From the NCBI GenBank assembly GCA_965371965.1, contig CBDVAM010000104.1, positions 1 through 12,143 of the forward strand: DNA of 12,143 nucleotides. Reading direction: 5' to 3'. Origin of the DNA: S146-42 sp965371965. Lineage in GTDB: Bacteria > Planctomycetota > Phycisphaerae > Phycisphaerales > UBA1924. Both the position numbers and the translations under genes were made by a program. The notes under the pieces were generated by a model. That model ran no database searches. It was not told where the DNA came from and saw only the letters and a program-made list of their open reading frames with translations. Positions 6,625 through 12,143 of this stretch are shown here, piece by piece (position 1 is the first letter of the stretch; every line of letters begins with the position of its first letter).

Positions 6625-6630
6625 TACATT
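6625..6630 (+). promoter_or_regulatory. -10 box for a leaderless atoE-like mRNA
   Basis: TACATT, then CTGTCC (6 nt), then ATG at 6637. The geometry equals that at 5325 and 10624, and no Shine-Dalgarno sequence is present. It supports choosing 6637 over the longer frame from 6517, whose first 40 codons show no family resemblance and begin inside the previous gene. Confidence 0.5.
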
Positions 6631-6636
6631 CTGTCC

Positions 6637-8022
6637 ATGATCAGCCGCCTCGGCCTTCGATTCAGCGCGTTCTTCCGCAAGGCCGCCCCGGACCCCTTCG
6701 TGCTGGCTGTCCTGCTCACCATCGTGAGCGCCATCGCGGCCCTCATCTACAGCACAACGCGTCCAGAGTCAGACAGCCCGCTGTCACCGGGTGGCCTGCT
6801 GGACGCCTGGCGCGCAGACAAAGGGATGTGGAAGTTCCTCGGTTTCAGCATGCAGATGTGCCTGATCCTCGTGACCGGGCATGCCCTCGCCGCGAGCCGC
6901 CCCGTGGCCCGCGCGATCGTCCGCTTGGCCAACCTCCCCCGCTCGGGGCCTCAGGCCGCGGCGATGGTCGGCCTCATCGCGGCGCTCACGGGCCTTATCA
7001 ACTGGGGCCTTGGGCTTGTCGTCGGGGCGCTGCTGGCGCGCGAGGTCGGGCGGAGCCTCGCACGCCGGGGGGTCAAGGCGCACTATCCGCTGCTTGTCGC
7101 CGCGGGATACATGGGCCTGCTGGTCTGGCATGGGGGCTTGAGCGGGTCCGCGCCGTTGACTTCCACAACACACAAGGAAGCCGCGAAAGTCCTCCCCGAA
7201 GCCTCACTGGTCCATATCGGCGACGGAATCAGCCTCGCCGACACACTCTTCAGCCCGATGAATCTCATGGTCTCGCTCGGCCTGCTGGTGCTGATTCCCA
7301 CGGTCCTCTGGCTGCTGACGCCGAGGGACGAATCGCAACTCGTCCCGTTCGACACCTTCGATGTCGCCGAGCCTGTCTGTGAGCAAAGCGAGAAACCCAC
7401 GACCGTACCCGAGTGGCTCGAGCGCACGCCCTGGCTCGCCTGGTTGCTCGCGATGGCCCTGGCGTTGGCGTTCGTGCGATTCGGTCAGAAGAAAGGCCTG
7501 CAAAGCCTGGGCCTCAACGAGGTCAACACCGCCATGCTCGCCCTCGGCCTCGTCCTCCACGGCTCGCTCGCCTCGTATGGACGCGCGGTGGAAGACGCCG
7601 CCCGGGGCTGCGCCGGCATCATCATCCAGTTCCCCCTCTACGCGGGCATAATGGCCATGCTCAGCGCCAGCGGCCTGATCCAGGCGCTCTCGGAGGCGCT
7701 CGCGAAGGGTGGTGAAACCGGCGTGCCCATCCTCACGTTCCTGTCGGCGGGCATCGTCAACTTCTTCGTCCCCTCCGGCGGCGGCCAATGGGGCATCCAG
7801 GGTCCTATCGCCCTTGAGGCGGGGGCCGCCGTCGGGGTCAGCCCGGGTAAGATGGTCATGGCCGTCGCCTACGGCGATCAGCTCACCAACATGCTCCAAC
7901 CGTTCTGGGCGTTGCCGCTGCTGGCGATCACGGGTGTCAAGGCTCGCGACATCGTGGGATTCACGGCGGTGGTGATGCTGTTTGCGGCGGCGTGGATCGC
8001 GCTGGCGCTGCTTGTGTTCTGA
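6637..8022 (+). CDS. Short-chain fatty acid transporter, AtoE family
   Basis: 461-residue polytopic inner-membrane protein; E. coli AtoE has about 440. The N-terminus has an arginine-rich start and then a hydrophobic helix (about 20-38). Family segments seen are INWGLGLVVGALLAREVGR (121-139), GYMGLLVWHGGLSGSAPL (157-174), NFFVPSGGGQWGIQGPI (375-391) and AYGDQLTNMLQPFWALPLL (411-429). AtoE moves short-chain acids such as acetoacetate or butyrate; the substrate here is inferred only from the family. A hydrophilic loop at about 229-262 separates the two halves. The chosen ATG follows a -10-like box by 6 nt. Neighbours (an aminotransferase before, a glycerate kinase after) do not form an obvious pathway with it, and gaps of 100 and 84 bp suggest separate transcription. 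Confidence 0.85.
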   Translation: MISRLGLRFSAFFRKAAPDPFVLAVLLTIVSAIAALIYSTTRPESDSPLSPGGLLDAWRADKGMWKFLGFSMQMCLILVTGHALAASRPVARAIVRLANLPRSGPQAAAMVGLIAALTGLINWGLGLVVGALLAREVGRSLARRGVKAHYPLLVAAGYMGLLVWHGGLSGSAPLTSTTHKEAAKVLPEASLVHIGDGISLADTLFSPMNLMVSLGLLVLIPTVLWLLTPRDESQLVPFDTFDVAEPVCEQSEKPTTVPEWLERTPWLAWLLAMALALAFVRFGQKKGLQSLGLNEVNTAMLALGLVLHGSLASYGRAVEDAARGCAGIIIQFPLYAGIMAMLSASGLIQALSEALAKGGETGVPILTFLSAGIVNFFVPSGGGQWGIQGPIALEAGAAVGVSPGKMVMAVAYGDQLTNMLQPFWALPLLAITGVKARDIVGFTAVVMLFAAAWIALALLVF

Positions 8023-8094
8023 GTTGCATAGAACGCCAGTGCAAGGAGCAACAATCCCTCGCTCGCGCGTCGGGCTCGTCTGGACGTGCCCGAC

Positions 8095-8100
8095 AACAAT
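8095..8100 (+). promoter_or_regulatory. Possible -10 box for a leaderless glycerate kinase mRNA
   Basis: AACAAT differs from TACAAT by one base and ends exactly 6 nt (GTCCCG) before ATG 8107. It is weaker than the three other cases in the window but has the same spacing. It favours ATG 8107 over GTG 8086. Confidence 0.3.
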
Positions 8101-8106
8101 GTCCCG

Positions 8107-9384
8107 ATGAAACCGCACACCGGTGCCATCCTCGATGCGGTCCTCGCTGCCGCCGACCCCGCAGCCGCTGTCGCGCGGGCACTCGCTGAAGAGCCGGTCC
8201 AGTCCACCACTCTCTTCGCCACCGGTAAGGCCTCCATCGCCATGGCCCGGGCCGCGATCGAGCGTTGTGACATCACCCGCGGCGTCATCACCGGCGTCCC
8301 CGAGCACGCCGAGGACGCGAATCTCCCAGAACATATCGAGGTTTTCCCCGCAGACCATCCGCTGCCAACCGCTCGCAACCAGGACGCCTCGGTTCGCGTC
8401 GAGGCATTCATGCGCGAACTCGACGAGAGTGACAGCTTGCTCGCTCTGATCTCCGGCGGCGGCTCGGCCCACCTCTGCTCACCCGCCAACGGCATCACCC
8501 TTCACGACTTACGCACGATCACCAACGCCCTGTTCCGCGCCGGCGCAACCATCAACGAACTCAACGCCGTGCGCAAGCACTGCGAGCGCCTCAATGGCGG
8601 CAACCTCGCGAGACTCGCATCCCCGGCAACCATCCACTGCCTGGTCATCTCCGATGTCATCGGCGACCGCCTCGACACCATCTCCTCCGGCCCGTTCGCG
8701 CCCGACGAATCGACCTATACCGACGCACTCGGCGTACTGGATCGCTGCGGCGCAACCGATCTGGCTCCGTCGATTCGTGACCATCTCCTGCGCGGCGTCC
8801 GGGGCGAGATTCCCGAAACCCCCAAGCCCGCCGATCCGTGCTTCTCGCATGTAACGTCACGGATCATCGCGTCCAATCGGGTTGTTGTCGACGCCGCGGC
8901 GGCGGAGGCGAATCGTCTCGGCTATGCAACAATCGAGATCGAATACTCCCACACGGGGTCCGCGTGCGATCTTGGACGATACCTTGCACGCAAGGCGATC
9001 GAGTACAAGAAGGACCACGCCGACGACCCCGCGGCCATCATCGTCGGCGGCGAGACCACCGTCAATGTCGAGAATGCCACTGGTCTCGGCGGACGAAACC
9101 AGGAGGTCGCCCTGGCCGGCGCGATCGAACTCGAGGGAACCGACAGCATCACGCTCCTGAGCTTTGCAACCGACGGCATCGACGGCCCCACGGACGCCGC
9201 CGGGGCCATCGTCACCGCCAAGACGGCAAACGCGATCCGAGCGGCGGGCATCGACCCGACCCAAGCGCTCGCAAACCACGACAGCCATACGGCTCTCGAC
9301 GCCGCCAACGCCCTCATCCGCACCGGCCCCACCGGAACCAACGTCAACGACATCGCTATCGCCCTCATCGTCCCCGCAAGCTGA
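8107..9384 (+). CDS. Glycerate 2-kinase (MOFRL/DUF4147 family)
   Basis: 425 residues, normal for the family. It phosphorylates D-glycerate with ATP to 2-phosphoglycerate, which enters lower glycolysis; it is cytosolic. Visible features are ATGKAS (38-43, with Lys41 where the catalytic Lys sits), ISGGGSA (115-121), LNAVRKHCERLNGG (152-165), VISDVIGDRLDTISSGP (180-196), then the C-terminal MOFRL domain with GGETTV (314-319), GGRNQE (328-333) and ATDGIDGPTDAAGA (354-367). I chose ATG 8107, where the N-terminal helix starts as in relatives; an in-frame GTG at 8086 would add 7 residues. Possible sources of glycerate are the serine or glyoxylate routes, but no partner gene is adjacent. It stands alone, 84 bp after the transporter and 104 bp before pilT. 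Confidence 0.9.
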   Translation: MKPHTGAILDAVLAAADPAAAVARALAEEPVQSTTLFATGKASIAMARAAIERCDITRGVITGVPEHAEDANLPEHIEVFPADHPLPTARNQDASVRVEAFMRELDESDSLLALISGGGSAHLCSPANGITLHDLRTITNALFRAGATINELNAVRKHCERLNGGNLARLASPATIHCLVISDVIGDRLDTISSGPFAPDESTYTDALGVLDRCGATDLAPSIRDHLLRGVRGEIPETPKPADPCFSHVTSRIIASNRVVVDAAAAEANRLGYATIEIEYSHTGSACDLGRYLARKAIEYKKDHADDPAAIIVGGETTVNVENATGLGGRNQEVALAGAIELEGTDSITLLSFATDGIDGPTDAAGAIVTAKTANAIRAAGIDPTQALANHDSHTALDAANALIRTGPTGTNVNDIAIALIVPAS

Positions 9385-9407
9385 TCCGCCCGCCTCAGTG
9401 TCCCGAC

Positions 9408-9436
9408 TTGTGCGGCAAGCCAAGTTCTGTCACAAT
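9408..9436 (+). promoter_or_regulatory. Candidate pilT promoter (-35 TTGTGC, -10 CACAAT)
   Basis: TTGTGC at 9408-9413 and CACAAT at 9431-9436 are separated by 17 bp, the preferred sigma-70 spacing. Each is a partial consensus match. It gives a leader of about 45 nt that holds a hairpin and a Shine-Dalgarno sequence. Confidence 0.45.
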
Positions 9437-9448
9437 ACAGACGGCAGA

Positions 9449-9466
9449 GCCGGGCTCGGACCCGGC
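9449..9466 (+). other. Hairpin in the pilT leader
   Basis: GCCGGG (9449-9454) and CCCGGC (9461-9466) form a 6-bp all-GC stem with a 6-nt loop CTCGGA. It lies between the candidate promoter and the Shine-Dalgarno GAGGGG (9478-9483, 5 nt before the ATG). It could stabilise the leader or weakly end glycerate kinase transcription; no T run follows. Confidence 0.4.
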
Positions 9467-9488
9467 ATTCGCCATGTGAGGGGCCACC

Positions 9489-10616
9489 ATGATCGAAGGA
9501 ACCGTGACGATCCAGCGTCTGCTCGACTCCATGGGGCGCCTCGACGCCTCGGACCTGCACATCAAGGTTGGCGCGCCACCAGTCTATCGCGTCAACGGCA
9601 TGCTGCGGGCGATCGAATCCCCGGCGTTGACCGAGGATGAGGCCGACCACCTGCTGGATCCGATTCTCACCGAGGCGCTGAGGGCACGCTACATCGAGAT
9701 CGGGGCCGTTGACTTCGCCCACCACACGCCCGACGGCGACCGCTTCCGCATCAACATGTTCCGCTCGGGCAACCACACCCACGCCGCCATCCGGCGTGTC
9801 AAGGCCGAGATCCCCGACTTCGAGCAGCTCCAGCTGCCCCCGGTCTACCGCGAACTCACCGAAAAAACCCACGAGGGCATGATCATCATCTGTGGCGTCA
9901 CCGGCTGCGGCAAGAGCACCACCCTTGCCGCCATGATCGACCACGTCAACGAGAACCGGGGCGTGAACATCATCGCGATCGAGGACCCCATCGAGTATCG
10001 CTTCATCCCCAAGCAGGCGATCATCTCCCAGCGCGAGGTCGGCATCGACGTCCCGGACTTCCCCACCGCCATGCGCTCGGTCGTCCGCCAGGATCCCGAC
10101 GTCATTTTCATCGGCGAGATGCGCGACCACGAGACGATCCTCGCGTCGATCCAGGCCGCCGAGACCGGGCACCTGGTCTTCGCCACCCTCCACACCGCCG
10201 ACACGATGCAGAGTTTCGGTCGCCTGCTCGAGTTCTTCCCCCCTGAAGAGCGCGACTTCTTGCGATCGAGCATGGCCAACAGCCTGCGGGCCATCTGCGC
10301 CCAGCGCCTGCTGCCGGCCCTGAAGAGCTACGAAACCGGCGTCGTCCCCGCGACCGAGGTCCTGATCGTCAACAGCGTCGTCAAGGAGAAGATCCGCGAC
10401 GCCGAGGACGCCGACCTGCCCTCGATCATCGCCAGCAGCGGCGGCGAGGGCATGCACAGCTTCACCCAATCCCTCGCCAGCCTCGTGGAAAAAGAGGCCG
10501 TTGACCTGCAGACCGCCCTCAACTACGCCCCCAACCGCGAGGCCCTCTCCAGCATCCTCAAGGGCGTGGAGGTCAAGGCCCAGACCCTCGTCGGGCGCAT
10601 CAAGGGCGCACGCTAG
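9489..10616 (+). CDS. pilT: Type IV pilus retraction ATPase PilT
   Basis: 375-residue hexameric cytoplasmic ATPase that powers disassembly of type IV pilus fibres (twitching, DNA uptake). Order of features: an N-terminal PAS-like domain with SDLHIKVGAPP (21-31); the Walker A motif GVTGCGKSTT (136-145; Cys140 replaces the more common Ser); the Asp box IEDPIEYR (164-171); Walker B DVIFIGEMRD (204-213); the His box FATLHTADT (231-239); the AQRLLP segment (271-276); and GMHSFTQSLASLV (321-333), equivalent to the C-terminal helix of PilT. The HTHAAIRRV section matches the R-finger area. PilB would be longer with an extra N-domain, so PilT or PilU is the better call. No other pilus gene is in the window. 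ATG with Shine-Dalgarno GAGGGG. Confidence 0.93.
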   Translation: MIEGTVTIQRLLDSMGRLDASDLHIKVGAPPVYRVNGMLRAIESPALTEDEADHLLDPILTEALRARYIEIGAVDFAHHTPDGDRFRINMFRSGNHTHAAIRRVKAEIPDFEQLQLPPVYRELTEKTHEGMIIICGVTGCGKSTTLAAMIDHVNENRGVNIIAIEDPIEYRFIPKQAIISQREVGIDVPDFPTAMRSVVRQDPDVIFIGEMRDHETILASIQAAETGHLVFATLHTADTMQSFGRLLEFFPPEERDFLRSSMANSLRAICAQRLLPALKSYETGVVPATEVLIVNSVVKEKIRDAEDADLPSIIASSGGEGMHSFTQSLASLVEKEAVDLQTALNYAPNREALSSILKGVEVKAQTLVGRIKGAR

Positions 10617-10623
10617 GAGGCGG

Positions 10624-10629
10624 TATCAT
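10624..10629 (+). promoter_or_regulatory. -10 box for a leaderless oxidoreductase mRNA, in a hairpin loop
   Basis: TATCAT, then CCGCCG (6 nt), then ATG 10636. It fills the loop of a perfect 5-bp inverted repeat, GGCGG (10619-10623) with CCGCC (10630-10634). AGGAGG at 10615-10620 is 15 nt from the ATG, too far for a normal Shine-Dalgarno. The box lies only 8 bp after the pilT stop, so read-through from pilT is also possible. Confidence 0.45.
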
Positions 10630-10635
10630 CCGCCG

Positions 10636-11766
10636 ATGGCGACGACCATCTATTGGCACACGGACTCGCATGTCTACGACGTGATCGTCATCGGTGCCGG
10701 CATCGCCGGGCTCAGCGCGAGCCGAGAGCTCGCCCGGCGCGACATCGACCATCTCGTTCTCGAACGGGGCACGATCGGCTGCGGCGCGAGCACCCGCAAC
10801 GCCGGATTTCTCATGCGCGGCGCGGCGGACAACTACGCCGGCGCATGCCGGGACTTTGGGCGTGACACCGCCGCGGCGCTCTGGAGATGGGCCGAGCAGA
10901 GTCTCTCCCTGCTGCGCGACGCCGGGATCGAGCGGCTCAACTCATACCAGCCAAGATCCTCGTGCCTGCTCGCAATCGACCAGTCGGAGGCCGAAGAACT
11001 CGAACAATCACGCGACATGCTCATTGAGGACGGCTTCGGCGTCCAATGGCTGACCGGCGGCAGCGATTCAGCCTGGCAGAGTGGCCTGGCCCTCGCCGGG
11101 CTTGTCAATCCCAGCGACGCGGTCTGCAACCCCGCCGAACTGATCCGCTGGCTCGCCGAACCGGTCTTCGCCAAGGTCCGACAGGGCGTCGATGTCATGG
11201 GTCTTGATCTGGATGGCTCAAGCATCCGAATCGGCTCCAACGCCGGTGAGTTTCGCGCCGAGAAGGTGCTCATCTGCACCAACGCCTACGCCGGTTCGCT
11301 CGTCCCTTCCCTCGCGGGCCAGATCACGCCCCGCCGAGGCCAGATGCTCGCGCTGGATGCCCCCGGCGTCCGCCTCGACCATGCCTACTACATCAACCAC
11401 GGGCACGAGTACATCCGCGAAGCGGGCAACGGCGTCATCATCGTCGGCGGCTGCCGAGGGATCTTCGCCGACGAGGAAATCGGTGTAGCAGACCACACAA
11501 CCGACAATGTGCAAGGAGCGATCGAGACCTTCGCCGCCCGCATCCTCGAGAAGCGCTACCCGGTGATCACCCGCTGGGCGGGCACCATGGGCTTCACCGC
11601 AAACGCGCTTCCGGTCATCACGCCGATACCCGCCCTTGGCAAGCGCGCCTGGTTCTGCGGCGGCTTCACCGGCCACGGCATGTCCCTCGCCCACAAGACC
11701 GCCCACGCCGGCGTCGCCCAGATGCTCGATGGCACGTCCAGCCTCTTTTCTCAGCCTGTATCCTGA
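10636..11766 (+). CDS. DAO-family FAD-dependent oxidoreductase (amine/amino-acid oxidase-like)
   Basis: 376 residues. The N-terminal FAD site VIVIGAGIAGLSASREL (16-32) has GxGxxG at 20-25 and a ribose-binding acidic residue Glu43. CGASTRNAGFLMRG (49-62) follows, a stretch typical of glycine/sarcosine/gamma-glutamylputrescine oxidase-type enzymes. The middle holds the substrate domain with TPRRGQMLAL (231-240). The end has RWAGTMGFTANALPVI (313-328) and FCGGFTGHGMSLAHKTA (340-356), which closes the FAD pocket. It oxidises an amine or imino acid to the imine; the substrate cannot be read from sequence. The frame is open 45 codons further upstream, but those overlap pilT and look unlike the family. 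It converges with a methyltransferase gene, 10 bp apart. Confidence 0.85.
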   Translation: MATTIYWHTDSHVYDVIVIGAGIAGLSASRELARRDIDHLVLERGTIGCGASTRNAGFLMRGAADNYAGACRDFGRDTAAALWRWAEQSLSLLRDAGIERLNSYQPRSSCLLAIDQSEAEELEQSRDMLIEDGFGVQWLTGGSDSAWQSGLALAGLVNPSDAVCNPAELIRWLAEPVFAKVRQGVDVMGLDLDGSSIRIGSNAGEFRAEKVLICTNAYAGSLVPSLAGQITPRRGQMLALDAPGVRLDHAYYINHGHEYIREAGNGVIIVGGCRGIFADEEIGVADHTTDNVQGAIETFAARILEKRYPVITRWAGTMGFTANALPVITPIPALGKRAWFCGGFTGHGMSLAHKTAHAGVAQMLDGTSSLFSQPVS

Positions 11767-11778
11767 GAGCGATCGCTC
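11767..11778. repeat. 12-bp perfect palindrome between convergent genes
   Basis: GAGCGATCGCTC fills the 10-bp gap between the oxidoreductase stop (11764-11766) and the methyltransferase stop, and overlaps the latter by 2 bp. As RNA it could fold only with strain because the arms leave no loop. It may be chance, a protein site, or a minimal bidirectional end signal. Confidence 0.3.
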
Positions 11779-12143
11779 ACACCACCTGCTTCTCGCACAT
11801 CACCGTAAACCTCTGGGAGAGCATGCTCGTGTGAATCACCGGCTTGTGCTCCCACGACCGGCGTGCAAAGTTCAGGGCCTCGCTCCTGGTGAATCCCGCC
11901 GCGACGCTCACCCGCGCATCGTGGCGGATGATCTTGCTCCGCCCGAGGGTGAGCACGAAGATTCCCGCCCGCGCGATCGGCGAGCGGATGAGATCGTTCC
12001 AGATGACCCCACGCCTCGCCAGACGCTCCATGATCCGCAGCATGGTCTGCACCCGGATGTCCGTCAGGTGGTGCAAGAACAACCCCGCGTGCACGTAGTC
12101 GAACGAACGCGTGCCGAACCGATCGATCAGCTCTAGCGCATCG
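11777..12143 (-). CDS. Class I SAM-dependent methyltransferase, C-terminal part
   Basis: The gene runs off the right edge; 121 residues are visible. The first visible part, FGTRSFDYVHAGLFLHHLTD, contains the post-motif II pattern FDxVxxxxxLHHL of class I methyltransferases. Then come RRGVIWNDLIRSP, where related enzymes carry a conserved N-D-L, and IIRHDARVSVAAGFTRSEAL, with the HD and S-V-x-x-x-F-T-x-x-E pattern seen in a group of methyltransferases of lipid, polyketide or quinone pathways. The AdoMet-binding GxGxG motif lies outside the window. The substrate cannot be told. A possible GTG at 12092-12094 is not the start, since the frame stays open to the edge with family-like residues. Confidence 0.75.
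   Translation of the reverse strand, partial: DALELIDRFGTRSFDYVHAGLFLHHLTDIRVQTMLRIMERLARRGVIWNDLIRSPIARAGIFVLTLGRSKIIRHDARVSVAAGFTRSEALNFARRSWEHKPVIHTSMLSQRFTVMCEKQVV

Noticed and set aside
8922..10469. 515-codon open frame on the minus strand across glycerate kinase and pilT
   Set aside because: It is antisense to two well-supported genes, its product has low-complexity Gly/Asp/Val-rich composition and no family motif. High GC at third positions makes such mirror frames common.
11769..11776. GCGATCGC as a cyanobacterial HIP1 repeat
   Set aside because: A single noted occurrence in a GC-rich region, and nothing else suggests a cyanobacterium.

Overview
The window is GC-rich bacterial chromosome with tightly packed genes. 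The gene content (a xylose isomerase-like TIM-barrel protein beside a xylulokinase, an exported ThuA-domain protein, PilT, AtoE) and the style of the proteins suggest a planctomycete, perhaps a Phycisphaerae-like lineage. That placement is inference from family resemblance, since there is no rRNA or marker gene. I see no insertion sequence, CRISPR array, phage gene or intact tRNA.

Layout. Bases 1-116 hold the end of a fatty-acid desaturase gene on the + strand, followed by a terminator-like hairpin. Bases 117-606 carry no convincing protein gene but much structure: two 11-bp hairpins, an alternative pairing that excludes the second hairpin, a faint tRNA-like remnant, and a roughly 254-bp imperfect palindrome whose right arm contains the argC stop codon. 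Bases 607-5158 (minus strand) are one tight operon in the order thuA-like, xylB, xylA-like, argC, with junctions ATGA (4-bp overlap), a 3-bp gap and GTGA (4-bp overlap). It joins an exported ThuA-domain protein, pentose isomerisation and phosphorylation, and an arginine biosynthesis enzyme.

Bases 5337-11766 (plus strand) hold five genes that look mostly separately transcribed: a PLP aminotransferase, an AtoE-type short-chain fatty acid transporter, a glycerate 2-kinase, the pilus retraction ATPase PilT, and a DAO-family FAD oxidoreductase. The window ends in a convergent, truncated SAM methyltransferase (minus strand).

Four of the five plus-strand genes lack a Shine-Dalgarno sequence and have a -10-like hexamer ending exactly 6 nt before the start codon, as expected for leaderless mRNAs. 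pilT instead has a -35/-10 pair, a leader hairpin and a Shine-Dalgarno sequence. The most interesting items are the 254-bp palindrome, the leaderless-promoter pattern, a His-for-Asp change at a metal site of the isomerase, and the attachment of argC to a sugar operon. I found no clearly new defence or mobile system; most of the window is metabolic genes.
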